A DNA stretch of 64,000 nt from Flavobacteriales bacterium (GCA_016779995.1 JADHMO010000002.1:124001-188000); one strand, 5' to 3'. Shown: positions 37,726-48,542, numbered from the stretch's first letter. Numbers and translations are program-made. The notes: generated from the letters alone by a model not told the origin.

Positions 37726-37755
37726 CAAAAGTAGAACTTTATTTTAATTCAACAA
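37726..37755 (-). promoter_or_regulatory. Complete Bacteroidota-type promoter for rplM-rpsI
   Basis: On the minus strand a TTG (37753-37755) is followed after 19 bases by TACTTTTG (37726-37733), an exact match to TTG-N17-23-TAnnTTTG. The leader to the rplM ATG would be about 50 bases. This is the clearest two-part promoter in the window. Confidence 0.75.
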
Positions 37756-37772
37756 AATTTTATTAACCATAA

Positions 37773-38963
37773 TTAGTTGATAATTTTCATTTCCTTTCCA
37801 ACCTTGGTAAAAGCAGCTATGGCCTTATCTAGGTGCTCTTTGGTATGAGCTGCCGAAACTTGAACTCTAATTCTGGCCTGTTCTTTTGGTACTACAGGGA
37901 AAAAGAATCCGATAACATAAATACCTTCTTCTAGCAATTTATCTGCCATTATTTGAGAGGTTTTGGCATCGTATAACATAACTGGCACAATGGGGTGGAC
38001 GCCCTCTTTTATATCAAAACCTGCTTCAGTCATTTTACTTCTGAAATAAGTGGTATTACTTTCCAACTTATCTCTAAGTTCTGTAGAATTCGATAGTATA
38101 TCGAGTACTTCGATAGCTGAACCAACAATGGAAGGTGCTAAAGAATTAGAAAATAAATATGGTCTAGAACGTTGTCTTAACATATCTATAATTTCTTTTC
38201 TGCCAGAAGTAAAGCCCCCCATAGCTCCGCCCAAAGCCTTTCCTAATGTTCCCGTAATGATATCAACCCTACCCATAACATTATGGTATTCGTGAGTTCC
38301 TCTTCCTGTTTTACCAACAAAGCCTGTTGAATGGCATTCGTCAACCATTACTAAAGCATCGTATTTATCGGCTAAATCACAAATTTTATCTAGCTGAGCA
38401 ATATAACCGTCCATTGAAAATACGCCATCAGTGACAATAATTCTATGACGTTGGGCTTGAGATTCAATCAATTTTTGTTCTAAATCGGCCATATCGTTAT
38501 TGTTGTAACGGTAACGAACAGCCTTACACAAACGAACACCATCTATAATAGAAGCATGATTCAATGAGTCAGAAATTATGGCATCTTCCTTGCTGAAAAG
38601 CGGCTCAAATACGCCTCCGTTTGCATCAAAAGCTGCAGCATAAAGAATAGTGTCTTCGGTACCTAAAAATTCAGCTAACTTATGTTCTAAAGTCTTGTGA
38701 ATATCTTGAGTACCACAGATAAACCTCACTGAAGACAAGCCAAAACCATGAGTATCCAAACTATCTTTAGCTGCCTGTATTACTCTAGGGTGAGAAGATA
38801 ATCCTAAATAATTATTTGCACAAAAATTAATAACCTCGTCACCACTACTTACTCGTATGTCAGCTCCTTGCGGAGTAACTATAGTTCTTTCATTTTTATA
38901 AAGCCCTGATTCTTTTATTGATTTCAGCTCCTCAAGCAGTTGATTTTTTAATTTACCGTACAT
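37773..38963 (-). CDS. kbl: Glycine C-acetyltransferase (2-amino-3-ketobutyrate CoA ligase)
   Basis: Kbl cleaves 2-amino-3-oxobutyrate with CoA to glycine and acetyl-CoA in threonine breakdown. The 396-residue product is a class II alpha-oxoamine synthase. It shows [75 protein letters not shown] and the PLP-binding Lys242 in [14 protein letters not shown]. Paralogues 8-amino-7-oxononanoate synthase and ALA synthase differ at these places; the length and ICGTQ text favour Kbl. No threonine dehydrogenase is adjacent. Confidence 0.93.
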   Translation of the reverse strand: MYGKLKNQLLEELKSIKESGLYKNERTIVTPQGADIRVSSGDEVINFCANNYLGLSSHPRVIQAAKDSLDTHGFGLSSVRFICGTQDIHKTLEHKLAEFLGTEDTILYAAAFDANGGVFEPLFSKEDAIISDSLNHASIIDGVRLCKAVRYRYNNNDMADLEQKLIESQAQRHRIIVTDGVFSMDGYIAQLDKICDLADKYDALVMVDECHSTGFVGKTGRGTHEYHNVMGRVDIITGTLGKALGGAMGGFTSGRKEIIDMLRQRSRPYLFSNSLAPSIVGSAIEVLDILSNSTELRDKLESNTTYFRSKMTEAGFDIKEGVHPIVPVMLYDAKTSQIMADKLLEEGIYVIGFFFPVVPKEQARIRVQVSAAHTKEHLDKAIAAFTKVGKEMKIIN

Positions 38964-38985
38964 ACTATTTATAATATTTTAAGAA

Positions 38986-39010
38986 TAGAAAAAGGGAGTC
39001 TCCTCCCTCT
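38986..39010 (-). terminator. Likely terminator after gdhA (minus strand)
   Basis: Six-pair stem AGGGAG/CTCCCT (38993-38998 with 39003-39008, TCTC loop) and a minus-strand T-rich tail, about 23 bases after the gdhA stop. Confidence 0.7.
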
Positions 39011-39032
39011 TTACTAAGAATTATTTTCCAAT

Positions 39033-40385
<1,353 letters not shown>

Positions 40386-40404
40386 TTAGTTTTTTATACG
40401 CCAA

Positions 40405-40412
40405 CAAATGTA
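40405..40412 (-). promoter_or_regulatory. Putative -7 element TACATTTG for gdhA
   Basis: This reads TACATTTG on the minus strand, 22 bases before the gdhA ATG. A TTTG lies 15 bases further upstream, slightly closer than the usual -33 spacing. Confidence 0.5.
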
Positions 40413-40509
40413 TACTTTTTCAATATTCAAATGATTTTTTTTTGAAAATTTTAAGGTACACAAAAAAACACTTTTTAATCCTATACATCGTGTAAATTAT
40501 ACACTAAAC

Positions 40510-41835
40510 TTAGTTTAGGATAACTTTCTCGATACGATGGGATTGAATGCTTTGAAATTTTAAGAAATAAATCCCACGAGCATAATTCTTAATGGAAAGA
40601 TTTATTTTGATATCGGTATTAGAGTTTAGATCTTTTTGCCAAATTAATTTACCCGAAATATCAAATAATTGAAGATTCGATGGACTATTTTCATCCTTTA
40701 ATTCAATATGCAATAAATCCTTTGTGGGTTGTGGATAAACACTAAATTTATATTTTTCATTGCTATGTAAACCAACTGTAGTATCTGCATTTGCTGACGT
40801 TTCTGGCAGCTCAGCTCTTTGGTTGGCTAGTACGCCATGTATGAGTCCCATTTGTCCTTTTGTAAAAATATTCTGACAAGCGGGGTCAGAATAATCCATG
40901 TAGTTTTCTACCATATCATGAAAATCAAAAGGAGAATCTACACAAGTATTTTTATTATGATTACACACATTTTGACCATCTGAATCAGAAAAAGGTGTGT
41001 CATCAATACCGTCATCATCACTACATGGGCCATCACCCCAAACGTGTCTCAAACCTAAATAGTGTCCCATTTCGTGGGTTGTCACTCTACCTAAAAAGGC
41101 TACTGGCATACCCATATTAACTACGGCATCTCTACCAAACAATTCGTAGTGAATGACTACTCCATCTTCATTAGCAGGTGTTGGCGGATCTCCTTCCCAA
41201 TTAGGTAAGTTATTGGGTGGTGTGGCATAACCTAATAATTGTACTTGTCCGTTGATTCTTATATCACAAACCCATATATTGATGTATTTGTTATTGGGCC
41301 ATCCAGAAATACCCCCTGTACTTTCACTTTTCATAGAGTGCAAAATATTAGAGTATGGATCATACAAAGCTGACTCGTCAACAAAAGACGAGACAGTTGT
41401 TGGCGTTCGAGTTATACCATTTGTAGGGTTTCCTTGAGGGTCTTTTGTTGCAAGGAAAAATTCAAAATTAGCACGTCCTGCAAGCGTATCAAATTGTGCT
41501 CTTGTGTTAGTTGTATCAGCATTCAATCTTCTAAAATCTTCATTCAATACTTCTATTTGAGATTTAATCACATCATCGGAAATATTTTCAGCATCGTTTT
41601 CGTATAAAACATGTACAACAACAGGCAGACGTAGTATAGAATCAGGGTTAGATGAGTAGGCATTATTTTCAGACCATGCTTTTGCCTCTTCAAATGCTCT
41701 GTCAATAGACTTTTTATAGTTTGGGTTGACACTCTGGTAATGCTCAACCATTAAATTGTATCCACAAACGGCAGTATGTTGAGAAAACAGTAAAAATGGG
41801 GCAAATGTAAATAGGATAAAAAATAGTTTTTTCAT
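40510..41835 (-). CDS. Secreted M43 (pappalysin-like) zinc metalloprotease with T9SS sorting domain
   Basis: The 441-residue product has a signal peptide (to LFSQ, about residue 19) and a propeptide-like N-terminal region. A metzincin catalytic domain has the zinc motif HEMGHYLGLRH (His254, Glu255, His258, His264) and a downstream Met-turn MVENYMDYSDPAC. The NIWVCDIRING and VVIHYELFG strands also fit M43B cytophagalysin-type proteases. The final ~75 residues (YPQPTKDLLHIEL to KVILN) are a type A T9SS sorting domain, so the enzyme should be secreted or cell-surface. Substrate unknown. It has its own -7 element and is followed by an intergenic stretch before gdhA. Confidence 0.93.
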   Translation of the reverse strand: MKKLFFILFTFAPFLLFSQHTAVCGYNLMVEHYQSVNPNYKKSIDRAFEEAKAWSENNAYSSNPDSILRLPVVVHVLYENDAENISDDVIKSQIEVLNEDFRRLNADTTNTRAQFDTLAGRANFEFFLATKDPQGNPTNGITRTPTTVSSFVDESALYDPYSNILHSMKSESTGGISGWPNNKYINIWVCDIRINGQVQLLGYATPPNNLPNWEGDPPTPANEDGVVIHYELFGRDAVVNMGMPVAFLGRVTTHEMGHYLGLRHVWGDGPCSDDDGIDDTPFSDSDGQNVCNHNKNTCVDSPFDFHDMVENYMDYSDPACQNIFTKGQMGLIHGVLANQRAELPETSANADTTVGLHSNEKYKFSVYPQPTKDLLHIELKDENSPSNLQLFDISGKLIWQKDLNSNTDIKINLSIKNYARGIYFLKFQSIQSHRIEKVILN

Positions 41836-41858
41836 AGTGTAAGCGCTTTAATGAATAG

Positions 41859-41866
41859 CAAAGGTA
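41859..41866 (-). promoter_or_regulatory. Putative -7 element TACCTTTG for the M43 protease
   Basis: This reads TACCTTTG on the minus strand, 23 bases before the protease ATG and just past the dprA stop. Confidence 0.5.
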
Positions 41867-41870
41867 AAAA

Positions 41871-42956
41871 TTAAATACAATATATGCTTCCGGGTCGAGC
41901 GTTTATAACGCCCTCTAGCTCTAATTTCATTAATATTTCTGCCAGCTCACTTGCTGATAGCTCCGATTTTTGACTGATATTATCAATGTGTAACTCTTTA
42001 TTTTCAGCTATTAAATCATAAATAGACTTTTCATTTGGGGTAAAGTCAAATAGGCTAGTTTGAGTGTTAGTTTGAAGCTGTTGCCACGACAAATTATTGA
42101 CGATGTCCTCAATACTCGTATAAATCATAGCTTCATTGTTTTTTATCAATTCTAAACAACCCAAAGAATATTTATCGTTAACTCTAGCTGGTACCGCAAA
42201 TACATCTCTACTATATGAATTAGCCATTTTAGCAGTTATCATTGCTCCTCCTTTTATTTTACTTTCTATCACAATTGTGGCATCGGCAAGCCCTGCTACT
42301 ATTCTATTTCTTCTCACAAAGTTTTCCCTAAGTAGTTTTGAAGAATTTAAAAACTCTGTCAACAAGCCTCCATTTCGTGTCATTTGTTTGGCTAAATTTT
42401 CGTTTGACTGGGGGTAGATGCGTTCTAAACCGTGAGCTAAAACCCCTATGGTTTGTAAATTATTTTTTAACGCCTCTTTATGTGCACAACTATCAATACC
42501 GTAAGCTAATCCACTAACTATTATAGGAGAAAATACACTCAGTTCTTTAATTAAATCTTTACATACTGAAAGCCCGTATGCACTTGCCTTACGAGTTCCC
42601 ACAACACTAATTATGCGTCTATTGCTCCAGTCTATTTTACCCTTAGAAAACAATAATATGGGTGCGTCAATACATTGCTTAAGTTGTGTAGGGTAGTCTG
42701 AATCCCAATAAGACAAAATGGAAATTCCATGCCCTTGAATATATTTCATCTCTTGTTCGGCTCTACTCAATACGTTTGGATTTTGTATCTCTTTGGCTAA
42801 TACATTACCAATAGTTGGTATTTTTTTGAGGTTGGCGATTTTCTCTTTAAAGACGGCTTCAGGACCACCGCAATAGGCTATTAATTTTTTGGCAGTAATA
42901 GGACCTACACCTTTAATAAGTGAAAGGGCTAATTGAAATATAAGCTCTTGTGACAT
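41871..42956 (-). CDS. dprA: DNA-processing protein DprA
   Basis: DprA loads RecA on incoming single-stranded DNA during natural transformation. The 361-residue product has a SAM/HhH-like N-terminus (SLIKGVGPITAKKLIAYCGG). The Rossmann-like core follows (ISVVGTRKASAYGLSVCKDL, SGLAYGIDSCAHKEALKNNL, VLAHGLERIYPQSNENLAKQ, TRNGGLLTEF, RNRIVAGLADATIVIESKIK), and a C-terminal winged-helix (SELSASELAEILMKLELEGV). The ATG at 42956 (MSQELIF) was preferred over one at 42989, which lies within the divergent promoter region. Confidence 0.95.
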   Translation of the reverse strand: MSQELIFQLALSLIKGVGPITAKKLIAYCGGPEAVFKEKIANLKKIPTIGNVLAKEIQNPNVLSRAEQEMKYIQGHGISILSYWDSDYPTQLKQCIDAPILLFSKGKIDWSNRRIISVVGTRKASAYGLSVCKDLIKELSVFSPIIVSGLAYGIDSCAHKEALKNNLQTIGVLAHGLERIYPQSNENLAKQMTRNGGLLTEFLNSSKLLRENFVRRNRIVAGLADATIVIESKIKGGAMITAKMANSYSRDVFAVPARVNDKYSLGCLELIKNNEAMIYTSIEDIVNNLSWQQLQTNTQTSLFDFTPNEKSIYDLIAENKELHIDNISQKSELSASELAEILMKLELEGVINARPGSIYCI

Positions 42957-42961
42957 GGCAT

Positions 42962-42969
42962 TAAATTTG
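42962..42969 (+). promoter_or_regulatory. Putative -7 element TAAATTTG for the TonB receptor
   Basis: This reads TAAATTTG 28 bases before the receptor ATG; a near match TACTTTG follows at 42970-42976 and is an alternative. Confidence 0.45.
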
Positions 42970-42976
42970 TACTTTG

Positions 42977-42984
42977 CAAAACTA
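42977..42984 (-). promoter_or_regulatory. Putative -7 element TAGTTTTG for dprA
   Basis: On the minus strand this reads TAGTTTTG, 20 bases before the dprA ATG. It lies beyond the plus-strand element, so the two divergent promoters overlap face to face in a 41-base gap. Confidence 0.45.
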
Positions 42985-42997
42985 AACAATATAATTT

Positions 42998-45352
42998 ATG
43001 AAACATTTTTGGTCTTTAGCTTTGTTATTTACAGCATTTACATTTTTAAAATCTAAAGGACAGGAAGTTAGTGGGCGTATTTCGGATAAATTGACTAATG
43101 AAACATTAATAGGCGTTAATATACTGCTTGATGGAAAGGGTGTAGCATCGTCTGATTTTGATGGAAATTTTAGCGTGGTCACTTCTGAAGGTGTTCATGA
43201 AATGGTTTTTAAATTCATTGGCTACAAGGAGGAGAAAATAAAGTTCACGCTGTCAGCTGGAGAAAGTAAACGAATTGAAATAGAAATGAGCGAAGATGCT
43301 GAACTCATTGAAACGGTAGTGGTTTCGGCAGGAAAATTTGAACAACGTATTGAAGAAACCACCGTTTCTATTGAGGTAATAAAGCCAAATTTGATTTCCA
43401 ATAAAAACACCACCAATATTCAAACTGCCATTGACCAAGTTCCAGGTGTAAATATAACCGATGGTCAAGCCAATATAAGAGGAGGTAGCGGTTGGAGTTA
43501 TGGTGCTGGAACACGTGTTCAAGTATTGGTTGATGATATGCCACTAATCTCAGGTGATGCTGGTCAGGCGCAATGGAGTTTGATTTCTACAGAAAATATC
43601 AACCAAGTAGAAATTATAAAAGGAGCAACATCAGCTTTGTATGGGTCTTCGGCTTTAAATGGCGTTATCAATATTAGAACAGCTTATCCCACCGACAAAC
43701 CAGAAACCAAAATTAATTTTCATAACGGCAAATACGCCAACGCTAAGCGTAAAAGCCTTAATTGGTGGGGCTACAACAAAAGAAAAGTCTATGGTATGGA
43801 TTTTTTACACAAACAAAAAATCGGCCATCTTGACCTCGTCTTAGGTGGGTTTTTCTTAGAAGACCAAGGGTATAGATATAAAGAGGTAACGTCTAGGCAA
43901 AGAATTAACTTCAACACCCGCTACAGGAATCCAAAAGTAGAAGGTCTTTCCTACGGAATTAATGCTAATTTTTTGTTTAATGAAACAGCATCTGCGCTAA
44001 TTTGGGAAAGTTATGAATCGGCTTACATCCCCTTAGATAGCGCAGTAACCAAGACAAGTGGAGATGTCTATAACATAGACCCATTCATAACTTATGTAAA
44101 CCCTAAAAGTGGAGACAAGCATAGATTAAGAACGCGTTATATGAGAGTTATAAACGATAATGAAACAAAAGACGACCCAGATGGACAAGATAATCAATCC
44201 ACTACATATTATGCTGAATATCAATACCAAAAAAACCTTGAATCTCTTGGAATTAATTGGACTTCAGGTCTAATGAATGAATATGTTGATGCTGTTGCTG
44301 AATTATTTAATGGCACTAACTACAGACTTAATAATGCTGTGTTTACCCAATTGGATAAAAAACTAGGAAAAAGGATTAACCTTTCTCTAGGTGCTAGATA
44401 TGAGCAATTTATGCTCAAAACAAGTGAATTGTATGAAATATCAGGCGATAGTGTGAATTCCTTCAAAGCCGCTAAACCTGTTTTTAGAGCAGGTATCAAC
44501 TACCAATTGGCTGAAGGCACTTTTTTGAGGTCCTCATGGGGGCAAGGCTATCGTTTCCCTAGTATTGCCGAACTATTTATAGAAACTGAGGTGACTAGCG
44601 GCATATATGTTTATCAAAATCCTGAACTCAAGCCTGAGTCTGGTTGGAGCTCCGAACTTGCCATAAAACAAGGTTTCAAAATAGGTAATTGGGGTGGGTT
44701 CATAGATATCGCTGGATTCATTATGGAATACGAAAATATGATGGAGTTTAGCTTTGGTCAGTGGCAACAAACAACAGCCAACAGTTTAGGTATCGGCTTT
44801 AAGTCCATAAACATCGGCGACACTAGAATTTCTGGTATTGAATTTTCTTTAAGCGCAGGTGGTAAAGTAGGAAAAAATGAACTGATACTTTTAGGAGGAT
44901 ATACCTATATCGATGCGATACCCCTAAATCCAGAAATCCCTTATGGTGAAGATATTAATGGCAACGAATTGAACTATTATAATACCAGCTCTTTGGATTC
45001 AAGCTCACTATTTTTAAAATATAGACACAAGCACGTTGCCAAATTGGATATGGAATATAAAACAGGAAATTGGTCATTTGGAACGAGCTTTAGGTACAAT
45101 AGCTTTATGCTAAACGTGGATAAAATATTCGTTGACCCCTTCTTTGAAACTTTAGTGCCCGGTATTCCTGAATCTAGAGAAAATCTTGCTAATGGGGACT
45201 TTATTGTAGATACTAGAATTATTTGTGAGTTATACCAAACAACTTCACTATCTTTAATCATCAATAATTTATTGAATAGAGAATATCAGACTCGTCCAGC
45301 TAATATGATGGCGCCACGAACTGTATCACTCAAATTTGGTATTTCTATATGA
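42998..45352 (+). CDS. TonB-dependent outer-membrane receptor
   Basis: The 784-residue product has a signal peptide (to about residue 21), then a carboxypeptidase-regulatory-like domain (VSGRISDKLTNETLIGVNIL, SDFDGNFSVVTSEG, FKFIGYKEE). The plug follows (ETTVSIEVIKPNLISNKNTT, QVPGVNITDGQANIRGGSGW, GARVQVLVDD-like text, EIIKGATSALYGSSALNGVI), then the barrel ending LKFGISI. The Gly-rich IRGGSGWSYG and GATSALYGSSALNGVINIRT are classical for vitamin/metal-chelate receptors, but the ligand is not readable. The kdsB start overlaps its last 4 bases, so the LPS sugar gene is co-transcribed. Confidence 0.94.
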   Translation: MKHFWSLALLFTAFTFLKSKGQEVSGRISDKLTNETLIGVNILLDGKGVASSDFDGNFSVVTSEGVHEMVFKFIGYKEEKIKFTLSAGESKRIEIEMSEDAELIETVVVSAGKFEQRIEETTVSIEVIKPNLISNKNTTNIQTAIDQVPGVNITDGQANIRGGSGWSYGAGTRVQVLVDDMPLISGDAGQAQWSLISTENINQVEIIKGATSALYGSSALNGVINIRTAYPTDKPETKINFHNGKYANAKRKSLNWWGYNKRKVYGMDFLHKQKIGHLDLVLGGFFLEDQGYRYKEVTSRQRINFNTRYRNPKVEGLSYGINANFLFNETASALIWESYESAYIPLDSAVTKTSGDVYNIDPFITYVNPKSGDKHRLRTRYMRVINDNETKDDPDGQDNQSTTYYAEYQYQKNLESLGINWTSGLMNEYVDAVAELFNGTNYRLNNAVFTQLDKKLGKRINLSLGARYEQFMLKTSELYEISGDSVNSFKAAKPVFRAGINYQLAEGTFLRSSWGQGYRFPSIAELFIETEVTSGIYVYQNPELKPESGWSSELAIKQGFKIGNWGGFIDIAGFIMEYENMMEFSFGQWQQTTANSLGIGFKSINIGDTRISGIEFSLSAGGKVGKNELILLGGYTYIDAIPLNPEIPYGEDINGNELNYYNTSSLDSSSLFLKYRHKHVAKLDMEYKTGNWSFGTSFRYNSFMLNVDKIFVDPFFETLVPGIPESRENLANGDFIVDTRIICELYQTTSLSLIINNLLNREYQTRPANMMAPRTVSLKFGISI

Positions 45353-46068
45353 CAGTAATTGGTATTATACCTGCACGCTACGACTCAAGTCGTTTTCCTG
45401 GAAAGCCCCTGAAAAACATTTTAGGTAAAAGCATGATACGCCGTGTGTATGAACAAGCTGAACAATCAGAATTAGAAAAGGTTATAGTTGCTACTGACGA
45501 TAAACGCATTGTAGATGAGGTACTTTCCTTTAATGGCGAAGTTATAATGACCTCATCCGAGCATATTAGTGGCACAGATAGGTGCCTAGAAGTAGCTCAA
45601 AAGATTGCTAATGTCAATGATATTATCATCAACATACAAGGTGACGAACCCTTTATAGAGCCCCAACAAATCAATCAGCTCATAGCAGCTTTTACCGACA
45701 AGGAAATCGGTATAGTCACTTTATGCAAATGCATAGAAAAAGCAGAAACATTAGTCGATAATAGTAAGCCAAAAGTCAAATTTGACGACAATAAAAAGGC
45801 TATTTCCTTTGATAGAGTGATAAATTCACCATTTGAAGACGGTATTTTTTACAAACATATTGGCGTCTATGCATACCGTTTTAATGTATTAGAAAAAGTT
45901 TGTGCTTTAAAACCTTCTTCTCTAGAAATTAAACATAAATTAGAACAATGGAGGTGGCTACAAAATGGATATGACATACTAGTTTTAGAAACGCCCTTCG
46001 ACTCCTATTCTGTAGACACTCCCGAAGATTTGAAAAAAATTATTGAAAGATTTGGGGACAGCAACTGA
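45349..46068 (+). CDS. kdsB: 3-deoxy-manno-octulosonate cytidylyltransferase
   Basis: KdsB activates Kdo to CMP-Kdo for lipopolysaccharide inner core synthesis. The 239-residue product begins VIGIIPARYDSSRFPGKPLK, then MIRRVYEQAEQS, VIVATDDKRIVDEVLSFNGE, SSEHISGTDRCLEVAQKI and NIQGDEPFIEPQQINQLIAA, followed by YKHIGVYAYRFNVLEK and LEQWRWLQNGYDILV. Length is normal. It overlaps the TonB receptor stop by 4 bases (ATGA). Confidence 0.96.
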   Translation: MTVIGIIPARYDSSRFPGKPLKNILGKSMIRRVYEQAEQSELEKVIVATDDKRIVDEVLSFNGEVIMTSSEHISGTDRCLEVAQKIANVNDIIINIQGDEPFIEPQQINQLIAAFTDKEIGIVTLCKCIEKAETLVDNSKPKVKFDDNKKAISFDRVINSPFEDGIFYKHIGVYAYRFNVLEKVCALKPSSLEIKHKLEQWRWLQNGYDILVLETPFDSYSVDTPEDLKKIIERFGDSN

Positions 46069-46089
46069 TTTTGATACTTTAGCAAAACA

Positions 46090-47070
46090 ATGAAAACAAA
46101 AATTAACAAGCACATTTCATTCCTTTTGTGTGAACACAATTGCGTAGTAATTCCTGACTTTGGGGGGTTTGTTGCGAACTATGAATCGGCACGAATAGAT
46201 AGTCGTTCGCACTTTATGTATGCTCCTAAAAAAAGCATTGTTTTCAACAAAAGCTTACAAAATAACGACGGATTACTTGTTAATGAAATTGCATCTTGTG
46301 AAGGATTGACTTTTAAACAAGCCAAAAAAGAATTGGACAAATATGTCCTAGACTTGAAAGAATCCTTAAAACTTTATAAAAAAGTTTTCATCGAAGAAGT
46401 TGGTACATTATTATACACTTCTGAAGGCAATATTTTATTTGTTCAGTCCAACTCACGCAATCATTTGCTAGACAGCTATGGACTAAGTACATTACAATAT
46501 CCAGCCATTCAAAGAACTTCTGTGCAAGAACAATTTGAAGAAAAAATAAAACACATAGACAAGAAACACCTTCCTAGTAATAAGAAGGTTTGGTTGAAAG
46601 CTGCTGCTGTTCTTCTGCCATTATTCATGGTAAGTGCTTTAGGCATTAGCCATAAAGAGAAGATACAAACCACTTATGCCAACCTTTCACCTTTTTCTTC
46701 ATCAACTACAGAAATTGTAGAAACAAAAAAATCATATAGTCTAGCTAAATTTGATATTGAAAGCCCAACCAATGATATTGAACAGGCAGTAATATCTTTT
46801 TATGAAGCCAAAGACAATATGGTCAGTGCACCTATTGACTTAGACAAACATTTCATCATTGCTGGAGCTTTTTCTTCCGAGAAAAATGCCCAAAAAATGA
46901 TAGCAAAACTAAAGGGTGCTAACTTTGGCAACTCTAAAATAGTAAACCAAAGCCATTCAGGGCTTTACAGAGTATGTTACGATGGCTTTAGTAATTCTTC
47001 AGAAGCTTTATCGGCACTACGAAAAATAAAAAAGACCAATCCTTCAGCTTGGCTTTTATCACTAAACTAA
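46090..47070 (+). CDS. HU-like-domain membrane protein with C-terminal SPOR domain
   Basis: The 326-residue product has two N-terminal domains resembling the Bacteroidota HU-CCDC81 family. The first spans about 1-55 (INKHISFLLCEHNCVVIPDF, GGFVANYESARID). The second spans about 57-125 (NDGLLVNEIASCEGLTFKQA, VFIEEVGTLLYTSEGNILF). A single transmembrane helix follows at about 168-187 (WLKAAAVLLPLFMVSALGI), then a linker and a SPOR domain at about 252-326 (HFIIAGAFSSEKNAQKMIAK, SGLYRVCYDGFSNSSEALSA). SPOR domains bind denuded peptidoglycan, mainly at the division site. Topology would place the HU-like part in the cytoplasm and SPOR in the periplasm. Whether the HU-like part binds DNA is unknown. 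Confidence 0.88.
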   Translation: MKTKINKHISFLLCEHNCVVIPDFGGFVANYESARIDSRSHFMYAPKKSIVFNKSLQNNDGLLVNEIASCEGLTFKQAKKELDKYVLDLKESLKLYKKVFIEEVGTLLYTSEGNILFVQSNSRNHLLDSYGLSTLQYPAIQRTSVQEQFEEKIKHIDKKHLPSNKKVWLKAAAVLLPLFMVSALGISHKEKIQTTYANLSPFSSSTTEIVETKKSYSLAKFDIESPTNDIEQAVISFYEAKDNMVSAPIDLDKHFIIAGAFSSEKNAQKMIAKLKGANFGNSKIVNQSHSGLYRVCYDGFSNSSEALSALRKIKKTNPSAWLLSLN

Positions 47071-47074
47071 AACA

Positions 47075-47584
47075 ATGTCTTCCAAAACACCTTTACACAG
47101 TTTAGCCACTCTTACTGAGATGGTACTACCTAACGACACCAACAATTTGGACAACCTCATGGGTGGCCGTCTATTGCATTGGATGGATATTGCTGCTGCT
47201 ATTTCTGCACACCGCCATTGTGGGCGAATTGTAGTTACGGCCTCTGTCAACAATGTCTCTTTTGAAAAGCCTATCCCTAGAGCTAGTATTGTAACTCTTG
47301 AAGCTAAAGTTTCACGAGCCTTCAAATCCTCAATGGAAGTGTTTGTAGATGTTTGGATGGAAAACCAAACGACCAAAGGACGAGTGAAGTGTAATGAAGC
47401 TATCTACACCTTTGTAGCTGTTGACCAATTAGGAAATCCTATTGCTGTACCTTCTATCACGGCTGAATCCGATTTAGAAAAAGAACGTTATGAAGGGGCA
47501 TTACGAAGACGTCAATTGAGCTTAATTCTTTCTGGCAGACTAAAACCAGAAGATGCAACTGAGCTGAAAGCCTTATTTACTTAA
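47075..47584 (+). CDS. Acyl-CoA thioesterase, hotdog fold
   Basis: The 169-residue product matches the cytosolic YciA/BACH-type thioesterases. It contains MTEMVLPNDTNNLDNLMGGR-like text (here LTEMVLPNDTNNLDNLMGGR), LLHWMDIAAAISAHRHCGRI, VTASVNNVSFEKPIPRASIV and VWMENQTTKGRVKCNEAIYT. The Asn/Asp of NLMGGRLLHWMD form the usual active-site region. It hydrolyses acyl-CoA to free acid and CoA; chain preference is unknown. It starts 4 bases after the SPOR gene and overlaps the convergent glycosyltransferase by 8 bases. Confidence 0.92.
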   Translation: MSSKTPLHSLATLTEMVLPNDTNNLDNLMGGRLLHWMDIAAAISAHRHCGRIVVTASVNNVSFEKPIPRASIVTLEAKVSRAFKSSMEVFVDVWMENQTTKGRVKCNEAIYTFVAVDQLGNPIAVPSITAESDLEKERYEGALRRRQLSLILSGRLKPEDATELKALFT

Positions 47585-48506
47585 TAGGACTTAAATCTAT
47601 TTCTGTCATACATTTAAAATGTCCACGTGGGCATTTGGCATAACCTATCTTAGAACAAGGACGACATCCTAATTCTTTGTTTTCTACCATTACGGATTCT
47701 GGGTCAGGAAGATAAGGCACCATACCAAAAGCTGGTGCTGTATTACCCCAAACCGAATAGATTTTCTTTTTTAAAGCAGCCGATATGTGCATCATGCCCG
47801 TATCGTGAGAGACCACAAAGTCAGCACCTTTAACTAACAGAGCTGACTGAGTCAAAGAAAGTTTACCACAAGCATTTAGACCTAGTGAGGTGGCTTTTAT
47901 TATTTCTTCTCCCCTTTGGGCATCTTCTGGGCCTCCTACCAAAACAAAAGGACGATTGAGCTGTTGACACAACTCAATAAGTTTAAAGGTAGGTAAAATT
48001 TTGGTGGCATGCTGACCGCCAATTACTACAGCTACAAAAGGCGTTTTTATTTGAAATTCCTGTGGTAAAGTTTCTGTATCAGGAATAAAAAAGTCGAGAC
48101 CTTGCATATCATTTTTTACCCCCAAATGTTCTATGGTCGCCACATTTCTATCTACCATATGAATAGGAGGCATGAGGTTCCATTTGAAAGTCGTCAGCAA
48201 GAACTTTTTAATATTCAATTTATCGACACTTTTAGATGGCACTTTCAAAGCACGTTTGACTCCTAGGCTACGCATATTGTGGTGCAAATCCACAATTAGG
48301 TCAAAATTCAGGAGTTTAAGTTTGTCCGTACCTTCTTCATAATGATGAATAACATCAATGTAAGGATTGTGAGATAGCCAAGAAGAAAAATTGGTTTTAG
48401 TTAAAAAATGAACCTCAGCATTGAGTTGTTTTTTCAAGATTCTTACTACTGGCGAAGTCAGCACTATATCGCCAATAGAACTGAGTCGAATAACTAATAT
48501 TTTCAT
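47577..48506 (-). CDS. Glycosyltransferase family 9 (heptosyltransferase-like)
   Basis: The 309-residue product begins MKILVIRLSSIGDIVLTSPV, the hallmark N-terminus of ADP-heptose:LPS heptosyltransferases. It also has FDLIVDLHHNMRSLGVKRAL, ATKILPTFKLIELCQQLNRP, FVLVGGPEDAQRGEEII, NACGKLSLTQSALLVKGADF, VVSHDTGMMHISAALKKKIY and SVWGNTAPAFGMVPYLP. It would add a heptose or related sugar to lipopolysaccharide core. A Cys cluster near the end (CRPCSKIGYAKCPRGHFKCM) is typical of the Bacteroidota version. The ATG at 48506 was preferred over an in-frame GTG 12 bases earlier. Confidence 0.93.
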   Translation of the reverse strand: MKILVIRLSSIGDIVLTSPVVRILKKQLNAEVHFLTKTNFSSWLSHNPYIDVIHHYEEGTDKLKLLNFDLIVDLHHNMRSLGVKRALKVPSKSVDKLNIKKFLLTTFKWNLMPPIHMVDRNVATIEHLGVKNDMQGLDFFIPDTETLPQEFQIKTPFVAVVIGGQHATKILPTFKLIELCQQLNRPFVLVGGPEDAQRGEEIIKATSLGLNACGKLSLTQSALLVKGADFVVSHDTGMMHISAALKKKIYSVWGNTAPAFGMVPYLPDPESVMVENKELGCRPCSKIGYAKCPRGHFKCMTEIDLSPIK

Positions 48507-48522
48507 CGATTTTGACACCCCT

Positions 48523-48530
48523 CAAAGCTA
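48523..48530 (-). promoter_or_regulatory. Putative -7 element TAGCTTTG for the GT9 gene
   Basis: This reads TAGCTTTG on the minus strand, 16 bases before the ATG at 48506. Confidence 0.45.
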
Positions 48531-48542
48531 AAGAAATTATCC

